Origin: Pantoea cypripedii
GTDB lineage: Bacteria; Pseudomonadota; Gammaproteobacteria; Enterobacterales; Enterobacteriaceae
Length of the DNA stretch: 64,000 bases
Assembly: GCF_002095535.1 (NCBI RefSeq)
Contig: NZ_MLJI01000001.1
Location: forward strand, 3,666,385-3,730,384
Direction of reading: 5' to 3'
Shown: positions 42,554 through 53,600 of the stretch, in pieces
Layout: each line of letters opens with the position of its first letter
Numbering within the stretch: the stretch's first letter is position 1
Notes under the pieces: model-generated
Told to the model about the DNA's origin: nothing
Databases searched by the model: none
The model's input: the letters and a program-made list of their open reading frames with translations, nothing else
Program-made: the position numbers and the translations under genes

Positions 42554-43297
42554 TTATAGACTTAGCGCCCCGGTAATATTATCCGCCAAGTTTGTAAGAT
42601 TATCTTCCAAATAAAAATGCCCCCCAGGGAAAAAAGATAACTGAAACTTCCCTCTGCACTGTTTTTCCCACCGTTCAAGTTTGTGTTGATCGATATAAGG
42701 ATCGACATCACCAGCTATGACGTACAAATTACCATGGAAGATTTTGTGTTCGCGGCAAATATAACGTTCAGCCATCATCAGATCGGCTCGCAAAATGGGG
42801 AACACCAACTCGCGGAATTCCTGTTGTTCGAACAAAGCAATACCCGGGCCGCCCATTTCCCTCACTGCATGCAATAGCGTCTCATCCGTCGAGACATAAA
42901 GCTGATCGGCACAGGGGCTATCCTGCCACTCATGGCCTGAAAGAAATAATGTCGGGATATTGAACCCCGACGCATCCAGCAAAAGCGCCGTTTCGAAGGC
43001 AATCAACGCCCCTAAGCTGTGGCCGAAGAACGCAAGGTTACCCGCATCTACTTCGGCAATCAGCGGTGCCAGCACCCTGGCGCAAGTTTCCACATCCGTG
43101 ATGAACGGTTCCTGATAACGCTCCAGCCGCCCCGGGTACTGCACGCCGATGGTAGCAATCCCCCGCACATGTAGCGCATCCGCCAGCCCGCGAAATGCCA
43201 GTGCCGAACCACCTGCGTGAGGGAAACAAATAACCGTTTTCCCGCTTGGCCCGGAGGGCTGTAAACGGCGAAACCAGGGTGACGAAAATGGCGTCAT
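42554..43297 (-). CDS. Type II (editing) thioesterase, serine type
   Basis: A 247-residue stand-alone thioesterase of the kind that removes wrongly loaded groups from peptide-synthetase carrier domains. Motifs: FPHAGGSALAFRGL near the N-terminus, nucleophile elbow FGHSLGAL (Ser near residue 91), acid in GDVDPYI (about 193) and terminal His in PGGHFYLE (about 225). Its ATG overlaps the stop of the upstream nitrilase-like gene by four bases. It is the last gene of the nine-gene operon. The other stand-alone thioesterase (58734-59459) has a different active-site motif. Confidence 0.92.
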   Translation of the reverse strand: MTPFSSPWFRRLQPSGPSGKTVICFPHAGGSALAFRGLADALHVRGIATIGVQYPGRLERYQEPFITDVETCARVLAPLIAEVDAGNLAFFGHSLGALIAFETALLLDASGFNIPTLFLSGHEWQDSPCADQLYVSTDETLLHAVREMGGPGIALFEQQEFRELVFPILRADLMMAERYICREHKIFHGNLYVIAGDVDPYIDQHKLERWEKQCRGKFQLSFFPGGHFYLEDNLTNLADNITGALSL

Positions 43298-44181
43298 AAC
43301 TGTTCGCCCTCGGAACGGATAACGACTGTCTGGTACTCCATTCTTCTGTCGTTCAACGCGATATTATCCGCGAGCATATTTTCCGTTTTTCTGGCTTCGG
43401 TGATGGTATCGATATCCAGGACAACAGAAATAATCCCTTCATGAACGGCGTCGGCTTCCGTCAGCAAATAGCCTAATGGATCCCAGATGGCACTGCCGCC
43501 GCAGGTGTCCCATCCCCCGGTAATACCACAGTGGTTTGCCATCAGCACATAGACAGTGTTATCGAGCGCTCTGGCTGGGAACCAAGTCCGCGATTCGTGG
43601 TAACCCACACTTCGGCTAAACAGCGCACTGACGAGATAAGCATGACACCCCTGAACCGCAAGTTTCTGCGCATGATCGGGAAAACCGCTGTCGTAGCAAA
43701 TCCCTAACCCAAGAAGCCAGGGCCCCATCTGCAGAATGTAATTTTGCTCACCGACGGTATAAATGCTTTTTTCAGAATGAAACAAGCGCTGCTTATGATA
43801 ACGCCCCAGCTCTTCACCGTTACTGCCAAAAATAATGGAACTAATATACAGTGCCCCGTTATTCGTTGTCGCTGCACCCACGATCGCCGTAATATTCCAT
43901 TCGCGGCAGGCCGCAGAAATAATATTTAAACGCGGATCACCAGGTTTTATAGCATATAGTTCCGGATTGGCAGAAATTAAATCCGGCTCATATCCACTCA
44001 GGAATTTCTCCGGGAAAATTAAAATGTTGATGCCTTTTTCCGCTGCCTCTTTCAACATAATCACCACTTTATTGATGTTATGTTGAATATCGCCACACAC
44101 CGGATTCGCTTGCGCACAACCTATTTTTAATTTCTCGTCAAATGTACTATTCACCCTATCGCCCTCTGATGTTTGTCTCAT
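43294..44181 (-). CDS. Carbon-nitrogen hydrolase (nitrilase superfamily)
   Basis: A 295-residue protein with the Glu-Lys-Cys triad of the nitrilase superfamily: FPEKFLSGYE (Glu about 58), the Lys in GRYHKQRLF (about 131) and GICYDSGFPD (Cys about 165). Members hydrolyse amides or nitriles, or transfer amide groups. Within the peptide operon it probably trims or deaminates a side chain or releases a protected product. The frame opens at ATG 44181, six bases after the transporter stop; GTG 44154, with GAGGG upstream, is an alternative start. Homologues in peptide clusters often act as amidohydrolases, but the substrate here is unknown. Confidence 0.87.
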   Translation of the reverse strand: MRQTSEGDRVNSTFDEKLKIGCAQANPVCGDIQHNINKVVIMLKEAAEKGINILIFPEKFLSGYEPDLISANPELYAIKPGDPRLNIISAACREWNITAIVGAATTNNGALYISSIIFGSNGEELGRYHKQRLFHSEKSIYTVGEQNYILQMGPWLLGLGICYDSGFPDHAQKLAVQGCHAYLVSALFSRSVGYHESRTWFPARALDNTVYVLMANHCGITGGWDTCGGSAIWDPLGYLLTEADAVHEGIISVVLDIDTITEARKTENMLADNIALNDRRMEYQTVVIRSEGEQL

Positions 44182-44187
44182 CGAATA

Positions 44188-45447
44188 TTACTGATTTGCA
44201 ACCTGCTCTTGTTGCGAATCCGTTGCCCGGCAAACGAAAAGCAAGATGCCAAGCATGGCAAAATAAACCAGCATAAAAAACGTGATGACGGCAGTAAAGT
44301 TACCATTAAAGAGATCGAGACAATAGCCTGCCAGCAGAATACAGATGCTGCCAGCACAGTAGCCGAAACCATACGAGATGCTGAAAATCGCCCCCAACTC
44401 TCCCTGCGGGGTGTAATTGAAAATCCCGGTATAGCCAAACATCCAGACAATTTGATAAACAAAACCCATTAATGCCAGCATCAGCAGGCAAAACAGCGGT
44501 TCTGTGCTATTTGTCCCCGCTAGATAGAACACGGCGCTGCACAATGACAATAGCAGTACAAGACGCCGCACCCGGCGATGACCGTGCCTGAACAGCCCCA
44601 TTCGTCGGTTCAGCCACGGGAAAATTGTCGAGCCGATGACCACTGCCGCCGTGATCACTACATATGCAATGGCGATTGATCCGGTGCCAAGCCCCAGAAC
44701 CTTTAGCGGAAAGACCGGCACAAACACCTCCCAGCTTCCCTGAAAAAAGGCCGAGGAGAGCGGCGGAAGCACTGCGCTGAACATCAATTTTTTATCATGT
44801 GCCAGCAGCCTGCGGTAATTTCTGAAACGTGACACAATACTGGAAACCGTCGCCGTCCCGGCTTCGCTCCCGGCCGGGTTGACACTTTTGACAAACAGCA
44901 GCAATACATAAGCCAGCAGGAAACTAAAGATGTCGATAATCACCGCATCATGCAAAGAGACTTTAGATCCAATTAATACTCCGGTAACGGCGGCAATACC
45001 GATCCCCAAATTAAATCCGGCCTGTAAAACAGCTGCATATTTATCCACTGTTGCGGCGGTAAAAATATAACGCGCAGTAATAGTTCGCATCACCCGCACG
45101 GTATTATCAACAATGCCGCGAAAAAATAACAAAATAAAAACAACTACATAATCGATCGGTTGAATAAATAGCAATAACGGCAGCGTTAATAATGCAGCCA
45201 GAAGTTCCAGCTGCATCCATTTTTTCAGGGGGGAGTGCCCCCCCTCCCAATTACCTTTAAAGATCAACACCAGCAACGCCGGCATATATTGCAGTGCGAC
45301 GAACAACGCAGTAATCGCCCCGGAATGCGTGGTGTGGAAAACCGTGATCGCCAAGATGATATGCATGAAAACCGACCCGGCAGAGGAGATCGCATACGCT
45401 AGCGTACTCAGGACTAAATTACTTTTTTGCGTAAAACCTGTATCCAT
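44188..45447 (-). CDS. MFS efflux transporter of the peptide operon
   Basis: A 419-residue inner-membrane protein with about 12 hydrophobic helices and a cytoplasmic middle loop rich in arginine (RMGLFRHGHRRVRRL, about 283-297). It resembles multidrug/enterobactin-exporter-like MFS proteins. Located inside the operon behind the synthetases, it most likely exports the finished peptide and may give self-protection. Stop and next start are six bases apart. Confidence 0.9.
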   Translation of the reverse strand: MDTGFTQKSNLVLSTLAYAISSAGSVFMHIILAITVFHTTHSGAITALFVALQYMPALLVLIFKGNWEGGHSPLKKWMQLELLAALLTLPLLLFIQPIDYVVVFILLFFRGIVDNTVRVMRTITARYIFTAATVDKYAAVLQAGFNLGIGIAAVTGVLIGSKVSLHDAVIIDIFSFLLAYVLLLFVKSVNPAGSEAGTATVSSIVSRFRNYRRLLAHDKKLMFSAVLPPLSSAFFQGSWEVFVPVFPLKVLGLGTGSIAIAYVVITAAVVIGSTIFPWLNRRMGLFRHGHRRVRRLVLLLSLCSAVFYLAGTNSTEPLFCLLMLALMGFVYQIVWMFGYTGIFNYTPQGELGAIFSISYGFGYCAGSICILLAGYCLDLFNGNFTAVITFFMLVYFAMLGILLFVCRATDSQQEQVANQ

Positions 45448-45474
45448 TTTTGACCCCAGAACCCGGTTAGCGAC

Positions 45475-48400
45475 TCAGACAACAGACGTGATATCACGGT
45501 GAACAACGGCCTCTACCCGCTCCGCAGCGTCATCCGGGCAGGTGCTAGCAAAAAAGTGCCCTCCAGTGTTCAACACGCTTAGCTCCACTGTTACCAGCAG
45601 TTGTTCCCACGCCTTGTAGTGCTCCTGATAACCTGATGTACACCAGTCGTCGTCAGCGATGACCACCGATGCAGGAACCGTCATACGGGGGATTGCGGTC
45701 TGCGCTTTGCGCTCCAACAAGTAGTGGTTCGTTTCCAGCGAATCATGCCTGAAGCTCGCCACCAGTTGATCCTCATAGCGTTTGCCCAGATTTTGAAGAG
45801 ATGCACTACCATTCCACCGCTCAAAGAAATCCTGAATCTGCTCAAAGTGTAGTTGCTGTGCGTCCCTGATGTTCTCATGTAGCCGCTCATCCGTATCCAG
45901 CAGCCGCGCTGCAAGAAACAGATGCATGACCGGAATATCCCGCGCCTGCAACAGCCTTGCGACCTCCAGCGCCATAGCACTGCCAACACAATGCCCCCAC
46001 AGCATGACCGGCCCGGAGATCGACGCCATTATGTCGTCAGTAATCAGTCTTGCGGTGTCAGAGAAATGCCTGAGCTGGCTGGCCTCGTCGCGTAAATCAT
46101 GACCGGGAAGCTCAACGCCGTAGACATTCAGTGCCGGAAGGCGTGTTTTGACGGCCTGCGCAAACGGGGCAAAATGAATCGCGTTGCCGCCCGCATAAGG
46201 TAAACAGACCAGGCTGGCCTGCGGTTGGTCACGTTGCGTACCCAGCGGTACCAGCAGGCCGGGTTTGTCAGGTGAAGGAGCAACCGCCGAGGCGCGCTGA
46301 GACAGAAGTTCCGCCTGTTCGGATAACCGCGAGTTTTGCATAAATTCACGCAGACTGATACGTGAGTCCAGCAGCAATACCGCACGCAGTGCGCCCAGTG
46401 AACTGCCGCCGATATCAAAGAAATCGGTGTTAATGGTCAGGCCGGATGCTGGTGTGTTCAACACCTCGGCCCAGACGGCAACCACTTTATCGAGGCTACC
46501 CTGATGCAGAGAATCAGAAGCGGCGAGCGGGGCCTCACTGGCACGTTCGCGCAGCACTTCGCTTTCGCGCCGTATCTCAAGGGTACCGTCCGCCAGCCAG
46601 CGTCCCGCCTGCCCCTGCACGTCGGGATCTTCACTGTGAATGCTCCCCCAGCTACCGATTGGCAGCAGATTGCCGTGGTGATCCACCACCCTCGTTGCTG
46701 AACCGTAGCGCTGGCTAAGCTGCACCAGCGCTGTTGCCTCTGCCTCTCCCAGCAGCGATGCCGCCGTGTGGCTGGCTTGCGGGTTAAGTACCATTTTCTG
46801 CAACGCCAGAATCAGATATCCCCCGATGCGCGCAATCTGTTCCGCACTAAACTGCGCAGATTGATACTGCAGGATGAGTTCCACATCATCGGTATAGAAA
46901 TGCCTTGAAAATTCAACGCGTAATGCAAACTCAGTGATCGCTCCCGCCTGCACATGCTGGAGCGAAAAAGCCGGAAGGTCTTTGAGTTTCTTCAGCGTAT
47001 AGAAATGGACAAAATTAAAGACCGTTTCAAACAGCGTATCGGTCGTTTTCAGATCCTGTTTAATCTGTGCCAGCGGGTAGCGGCGGTAAGGTAACAGAGT
47101 AATTTCAGTCTCATAAGTCTGGCGAATGAGATCGCTCCAGCTCCCGGTGTTCACCTGTACGCGCAGCGGCATGCTATTCGTAAAGATGCCTAACGCCCTG
47201 TCAGCGCCGCTCAGCTCAGGGCGACCAGAATGCTCGTAGCCGGTGAGGATATCGTCGGAGTTACCTATCACCGAAAGCAGTTTGAGATGCGCCGCCAGCA
47301 GCACATTTTTGACCGGAACATTTAATTGATCGGCCAGTTGAATGATGCCGTCCGACAATTCACGGGAGATATCAAATGAGGCGAAAGAAACATCCTGGTC
47401 GTCACCCGAAGCCGAAAATGGTATGCGGGGAACCACCGTCGGCGTGCTGTTTTTTAATGTCTCGCTCCAGAACGATTTGATGGCAGTGGAGCGCAACGTG
47501 TCCTGCTCAATACCGATATAGTTACGAAAGTGATCCACGACTGCGGGCAGCAACACTTCCTCGCCCGCTAATAACCGGTTATAGAGCGTAAAAAGCGCGG
47601 TATGTACTTCCATTTTGCTCCAGCCGTCCAGCGAGGAGTTATGCTGGCTGATACTGTAACGGTAGAGATCGTCAGACAAGAGGTGAATATGCAGGCGGAC
47701 AAAACCGGGCTTCTGCCAGTCAAACTGGAACGACTGTTCCTGATTGAACCAGCCTTCATACCAGCGCTGATGTTCATCCTCTGAGTTAAGGTGGCGCAGA
47801 TCCTCCACAAACAGCGGCACGTTATCCACTGTCCGGTGCACCATCTGCAGATAATCGCTGTAATCTTTTAAATTATAACTGGTGCGAAATGCAGGTTGTT
47901 GTTCGATATAAAGAGCAAACGCCTTACGAAAAAGAGCAATATCCAGCCGCCCGGCAATCGTATAACTGACAATATCGTGATAGGCATTGTCAATTTCCAT
48001 CAGAGCATTTTGATACAGCATCCCGGACTGCATTCTTGACAGTGGATACGCATCGACAATATCGGGCGGCAAATTACACCGATCCTGCGCAGAAATAAGT
48101 TCGAACGCAGCATATTCCCGCTGCACCACCTCTTCGGCTGGCGAGTTATCTGTATTCGCCAGCAGCTGTGCAATGGTGGGATATTTAAATAAGTGCTGAT
48201 AGGTGAACGAGAATCCCTGTTTTCGCGACTTCGCCAGCACTTCAACAAAATGAATTGAGTTTCCCCCAAGCGAAAAGAAGTTCTCATTAATACCAACCGT
48301 CTTGAGGCCAAGCACCGTTTCCCAGATTGCCGCCATGTGTTTTTCTGCCGCTGTGTGCGGCGCAACAGGCTGTTGCCTCTGGGTTTCCGGTTCCGGTAAC

Positions 48401-50613
48401 GCGGCGCGGTTTAACTTTCCGTTCGGCGACAGTGGGAAAGAATCCAGCGCGATAAGCGCATCCGGGATCATATACGTCGGCAGCATAGTTTTCAGCGATG
48501 CGATAATATCCGTACTTTCCCCACCGGGGTGGCAGATAACATAGGCAATGAGATGGACTTTGTTATCACTGAGCGTTTTCAGGACAACCCGTGCATCACT
48601 GACGCTGCTATGCCGGTTCAGCGCGTGTTCGATTTCATCAAGTTCAATACGGTAACCACGCAGCTTCACCTGGTTGTCATTGCGGCCAAAGTATTCGATG
48701 GCGCCGGAGGGCAACTGACGGGCAAGATCGCCGGTGCGGTACAGTCGCGTTTCGCTGACACTTGCACCACTGATAAAACGCGCAGCCGTTAACTCAGGTT
48801 TATTAAGATAGCCGCGCGCCAAGCCTGCGCCCGCAATGAATAACTCACCCACGACGCCCAGAGGGCAAAGCAGGTTGTGTTTATCCAGCACATACAGCCG
48901 GGTGTTATCGATAGGCAGGCCGATGGGGATGAACGTATCCGTTGGCACGGTAACATAATGCGTCACATCGACGGTCGCTTCCGTCGGCCCATACAGATTA
49001 ATCAACCGGGCGTGCGGCAATAGTTGATAAAAATGTTGCACCTGATGTGCACTTAACGCTTCACCGCTGGCAAACACGGTTTTAATGCCGTGCAGCTCGC
49101 CCGCGCTGTCGGTGGCCGACACATAATCAAGAAATGCGCCGAGCATCGTTGGCACGAAATGTAGGGTGGTAATGTTGCGTTGCGCAAGGGTTTGCAGCAG
49201 TTTTTCCGGCTCTCTTTCTGCGCCGGGCGCCAACAGACAGACCGATTTTCCCTCAAGAAACCACCAGAACAGCTCCCATACCGAGACATCAAACGACACC
49301 GGCGTTTTCTGTAAAATAATGTCGCCCGACACCAGCGGATACGCTTTTTGCATCCACTTCAGCCGGTTAACCACACTGTGATGTTCCACCATCACGCCTT
49401 TCGGCTTGCCGGTGGAGCCGGAGGTATAAATCACATACGCCAGCGCATCGGCAGGTACTTTCCGCCCCAGCCATAGCGCCTGGCAACGCAATACATCATG
49501 GCTGTCAACCGCCTCTGTCGTTGCCGGTAACAGGTGTTTTTGCACCTCATCGACTATTACGCATTGCGCACCGCTGTCATGCAGCATGTAGTGGATGCGT
49601 TCGGCTGGCAGTGCCGTATCAATCGGTAAATAGGCCGCGCCGGTTTTCAGTACGCCGATAATCGCGGCCAACATTCTGAATGAACGCTCAACCATCACCG
49701 CAACAATGGTTTCTGCGCCACAGCCCTTTTTCGACAGGTTTGCCGCGACATTGTCCGAAGCAGCACCCAGCTCAGCATAGGTGTACTCACCTTCCTCGGT
49801 GATCACTGCAATGCCATCAGGGACGGCAACAACGGTGCTTTCAAACAACGTGCATAAACTGGTATATGGATAGTCAGCTTGGGTTGCGTTTGTCGCCGCA
49901 ACAAGATCAGCATCGACCACCGTTAATAACTGTATTTCCGCCAGCAGGCTATCTGGCTCAGCCAGCGCCCGCTCAAGCAGGCAAAAAAAATGACGCACGA
50001 TATTCGAGATCTGCTGCGGCGAATGACTGCCTTGCCGGGCGTAAACCGTTAGCGCCAGCGCGCCGGGTTCGCCAGTCAATAAGAATGCCAGCGCGTATTT
50101 GCCGGACAGCGCCAGATCCTTAAGTTCTTCTGGCGCAACAATGATTGTCGGCTGAGTCTCTTTTGATTCCGGCAGACAGTGCAGATGCGGCATCGCGGCC
50201 TGAATAGTCGCCCGCACATCACTGAGGACCTGACGAAATGTGCTGGTCGCCTGAAAATCCACCCGCAGCGGTAATGCAATCTCTTCATGCTGCGTCCCAT
50301 GAATACCATGCCCCAGCATCAGCGATTCATCGCCGTAGTAGTGATGCAACAGCGCCGCCAGCGAGGCGGTCAGGATCATATCAACGGCCTGTCGGTTGCC
50401 TTTCGCCACGCTCAACAGCTTAACCGCAAGTAGCGGATCGAGCGTTTGTTGGCACAGCATGGTCAATGCGACTGCCGATTCACTCCCGCTAATGTCACCT
50501 TTAAAATTCACAGGCAACGCGCCTTCCAGCGCCGCCTTCCAGTAAAGTACGGATTCAGGATGTTGTGATGCGATAATTTTTTTCTGCCCGGCCGTCTGTT
50601 TAAAAAAGCTCAC
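45475..50613 (-). CDS. Nonribosomal peptide synthetase: C*-A(Ser)-PCP-C-PCP-TE
   Basis: A 1712-residue synthetase starting at GTG 50613 (AGGAG eight bases upstream); an ATG 147 bases earlier lies inside the previous gene. Domains: a truncated condensation-like N-terminus without HHxxxDG (about 15-240); adenylation (about 250-740; YTSGSTGKPKG) with extracted code DVWHFSLVDK, the serine code of EntF; carrier with GGNS (Ser about 786); condensation (about 855-1285; active site QHNSSLDG, His-Asn instead of His-His); a short adenylation remnant (VVDHHGNLLPIG, GRWLADGTLE, about 1308-1350); second carrier GGSS (about 1404); thioesterase with nucleophile GHCVG, a cysteine (codon 45988-45990). The second carrier has no adenylation domain of its own. 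It terminates the assembly line. Confidence 0.93.
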   Translation of the reverse strand: MSFFKQTAGQKKIIASQHPESVLYWKAALEGALPVNFKGDISGSESAVALTMLCQQTLDPLLAVKLLSVAKGNRQAVDMILTASLAALLHHYYGDESLMLGHGIHGTQHEEIALPLRVDFQATSTFRQVLSDVRATIQAAMPHLHCLPESKETQPTIIVAPEELKDLALSGKYALAFLLTGEPGALALTVYARQGSHSPQQISNIVRHFFCLLERALAEPDSLLAEIQLLTVVDADLVAATNATQADYPYTSLCTLFESTVVAVPDGIAVITEEGEYTYAELGAASDNVAANLSKKGCGAETIVAVMVERSFRMLAAIIGVLKTGAAYLPIDTALPAERIHYMLHDSGAQCVIVDEVQKHLLPATTEAVDSHDVLRCQALWLGRKVPADALAYVIYTSGSTGKPKGVMVEHHSVVNRLKWMQKAYPLVSGDIILQKTPVSFDVSVWELFWWFLEGKSVCLLAPGAEREPEKLLQTLAQRNITTLHFVPTMLGAFLDYVSATDSAGELHGIKTVFASGEALSAHQVQHFYQLLPHARLINLYGPTEATVDVTHYVTVPTDTFIPIGLPIDNTRLYVLDKHNLLCPLGVVGELFIAGAGLARGYLNKPELTAARFISGASVSETRLYRTGDLARQLPSGAIEYFGRNDNQVKLRGYRIELDEIEHALNRHSSVSDARVVLKTLSDNKVHLIAYVICHPGGESTDIIASLKTMLPTYMIPDALIALDSFPLSPNGKLNRAALPEPETQRQQPVAPHTAAEKHMAAIWETVLGLKTVGINENFFSLGGNSIHFVEVLAKSRKQGFSFTYQHLFKYPTIAQLLANTDNSPAEEVVQREYAAFELISAQDRCNLPPDIVDAYPLSRMQSGMLYQNALMEIDNAYHDIVSYTIAGRLDIALFRKAFALYIEQQPAFRTSYNLKDYSDYLQMVHRTVDNVPLFVEDLRHLNSEDEHQRWYEGWFNQEQSFQFDWQKPGFVRLHIHLLSDDLYRYSISQHNSSLDGWSKMEVHTALFTLYNRLLAGEEVLLPAVVDHFRNYIGIEQDTLRSTAIKSFWSETLKNSTPTVVPRIPFSASGDDQDVSFASFDISRELSDGIIQLADQLNVPVKNVLLAAHLKLLSVIGNSDDILTGYEHSGRPELSGADRALGIFTNSMPLRVQVNTGSWSDLIRQTYETEITLLPYRRYPLAQIKQDLKTTDTLFETVFNFVHFYTLKKLKDLPAFSLQHVQAGAITEFALRVEFSRHFYTDDVELILQYQSAQFSAEQIARIGGYLILALQKMVLNPQASHTAASLLGEAEATALVQLSQRYGSATRVVDHHGNLLPIGSWGSIHSEDPDVQGQAGRWLADGTLEIRRESEVLRERASEAPLAASDSLHQGSLDKVVAVWAEVLNTPASGLTINTDFFDIGGSSLGALRAVLLLDSRISLREFMQNSRLSEQAELLSQRASAVAPSPDKPGLLVPLGTQRDQPQASLVCLPYAGGNAIHFAPFAQAVKTRLPALNVYGVELPGHDLRDEASQLRHFSDTARLITDDIMASISGPVMLWGHCVGSAMALEVARLLQARDIPVMHLFLAARLLDTDERLHENIRDAQQLHFEQIQDFFERWNGSASLQNLGKRYEDQLVASFRHDSLETNHYLLERKAQTAIPRMTVPASVVIADDDWCTSGYQEHYKAWEQLLVTVELSVLNTGGHFFASTCPDDAAERVEAVVHRDITSVV

Positions 50614-50632
50614 GTTATTCTCCTGACTCGTT

Positions 50633-53600
50633 TTAAAGATCGAATTCGATATCTTGCATAACCCGCATTTCCGGCGTAGCAGAGCGTTCTGACACAGGTA
50701 ATGCGGTAACAGGCATGTCGGGGTGGCGTAATACGTTATCGATGATGCCGATAAACACATCCCGCAAATATTCGACAGTTTCTCGTTTAAACAGCGAGGC
50801 GTTGAACTCCCACTCGGCAGAAATATCCGTCGGCCATTCAGACAACTGCAGGTTTAAATCGAACATCGCCTGCCCCGGATGGATCGCATTAATCGTTCCC
50901 TGACTCCCGGCCAGCGAATAGTGCAACATTGCCTGGCTGTGGAAGGCGAACATGGTTGCCATCGCCAGATTGAATCGCTCCTCGTCGTAGCGATCCGTCG
51001 CATTCAGTTGTTGCGCTGGCGAAATGTCGCCATGTGCGAGACCGTTACGCAGCGACTCGCGCGTTGTGCGGATCAGTGTGTCGAAGGCGGATGCCGGGGG
51101 GATCGTTACGCTCATCACTACAGAATTCACGAACATGCCAACCACCTGTTCAAACTCAGGACGAGGCCGGATGCCGGAAGGCACCACAAAATGTACCTCC
51201 TGCGATGCCGTAACGGTGGACAAGAACACGCCATAAAGAGTGCTGAGCAACTCAAAGAGCGTACATTCGGTTCTTTGCGCCAGTTGCTTAAGCTGGAGAT
51301 AACGTTCTGTTTCCAGACGAAAAGGCACCACATCGCTGGATAACGGTAGTTCCGCATCGCGCACAGAGTCATAAGGCAACGCGAGCGCACGCAGGCCATC
51401 CGGCCGTTGCTCCTGCCAGTAACGGCGATATTCTTGTTGCTGCTGGCGGGCTTGCACCGACTGCGTCCAGTCAATATAGTCACTGTACTGTCGTGCAGGC
51501 GGTAAGGTTTGTCCGGCGTAGTATTGATCCAGTTCCTGCAGCAGAATGGCGACCGACTGCCCATCAATCAGCAAATGGTGAATATCGAGGAAAAAGTGCC
51601 ACTGCTGGTCGCTGTAGCACAACGCCGCCCGCCACAGTGGGCCGCTCTCCAGCGCAAAAGGCTTGATCAGTTCATTGCGCTGAAATGTGCGGTATCTTGG
51701 CAGCGCCGTCGGCGGTATTTTTTTAATTTTTTGATGTAGAGCTTCGGATAGTGGCATGACGAAATGGAACACCTGGTGGCGTTCAACTACCGACCACCAG
51801 GCTTGCTCAAATCTGCTGATGTCAATTGACGGAGGTAATGCCAGCAGTAAAGGAATGTTGTACTGCGTCGATGCAGAGCCCGCTTTCAGCCCGGCCTGGT
51901 AGACCGCAAGCTGCTGCCAGGTTAATGGCCAGGCTTCACCGTCAGAAAAAACGCTGGTATGTGGCTCACGGATGGAGACAGCAGCCTTGTTGTCGGTAGA
52001 TTCAATCAGCGCAACAATCTTCGCCACCGTAGGATTGGCCAGCAGATCGGTGACGCTCAGCTGGCATCCCTGTTGGGCATTTACCGACGATGCCAGGTTG
52101 ACTGCGACAAGGGAGTCCACGCCCAACTGGAACAGGGAGTCATGAATCCCCAAGTTCTGATAGCCAATGATGGTGCGCCATAACCCAGTGATCGCCTTTT
52201 CTCGTTCTGTCACTGGTTCGACATGTTCGGTATATAAATCGGGTTGTTGCAGCGGATCGGGCAATATCGCCCGGTCGATTTTACCGTTTGAGGCAACCGG
52301 AAAGGCCTCGATAAAAATCAGGAACCCCGGCATCATGTACGCTGGTAGATTTGCTTTCAGATAATCACGCAGCGTAAATTCATCCAGTGCCGGTTCAGCC
52401 TCTACCCAGGCGACCAGATATTTATCATCATGGTTGCGAGTAAAGAATTTAACCACCGTATCCTTGACCTGCGGGTGATTACGCAAGCACCACTCAATTT
52501 CATCAAGCTCTATGCGATAGCCGCGGATTTTTACCTGATTATCGCGTCGGCCAAAAAATTCCACAGTACCGTCGGGACGCATCGAGGCAATATCCCCGGT
52601 CTTGTACATACCGCCGCCGGGGATAAAGGGATCGGCAGTAAACACTTTTGCACTTAACTCGTCCTTGCCTAAATACCCTAATGCCACACCATCGCCACCG
52701 ACATATAACTCCCCCTGCTCTCCCCAAGGCAGCGGCTGCTTCTCTTCATCCAGAATATAGGCCGTGGAGTTGGATATTGGTCGGCCGATAGGGATCCTCC
52801 CCTGTGTATCGGCTAATGTGATGGTATGTACAGTCGAGTAAGAGCCGTTTTCGGTCGGGCCGTAACCATTTTTAATCACCAGTCCCGGACAGTGTTTCAT
52901 CACATCGGCAACACGATCGGGCACTACGATGTCGCCGCCGAAAATCAGCGTCTTCAGAGTACTGAAAGTTTGCGGCGCATGACCTGCCAGCAGGTTGAAT
53001 AACGGCGTAGTTAAAAAAAGCGTATTCACCGCATACTGAACCAATGCGGCTTTCAGACGCACAGGATCGGTGAGCGTCTCCTGCGGCACAATAATGATCG
53101 TGCCGCCGTTCAGCAGGCATCCCCACCACTCAAACGCGGATGCATCAAAAATAACAGATGCGGTCTGTAACATGCGCGTGGAGGGGGAAAAATCTGTAAT
53201 GCCCGCGTTAATGGCCAGCCGGACAACATTACGGTGCGTGACACGAACCCCTTTCGGGCGCCCGGTACTGCCGGAGGTATACATTAGATAGGCAAGGGCA
53301 TCCCAACGAACGACTTCCGGCAGTTGGCAATCCTCCTGCGGCGAAACATCGTAGCAGAGCGTATTGTGTGTATCCCCCTGCCAGTCCGGTGCGACTATTT
53401 TCAATAGCGGATTGGCATCCGCAATGATATACGCCGCACGTTCATCGGTAGCCTCCGGATCCAGCGGTAAATAGGCGGCGCCGGCGCGAATAATGGCCAG
53501 AATAGCGATGAAAAACGCCGTACTGCGGGGCAGATTCACCGCTACAATATCACCGGGTCTGACGCCCTTGTTGCACAGCGTTTTGGCTAAATTACCCGAG

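Noticed and set aside
42490..42576. Plus-strand stretch ending IGVQVSEQENLQDGFDRIIDLAP
   Set aside because: Reads like the tail of some protein, but no start or upstream body exists and the end overlaps the thioesterase gene; too short to name.
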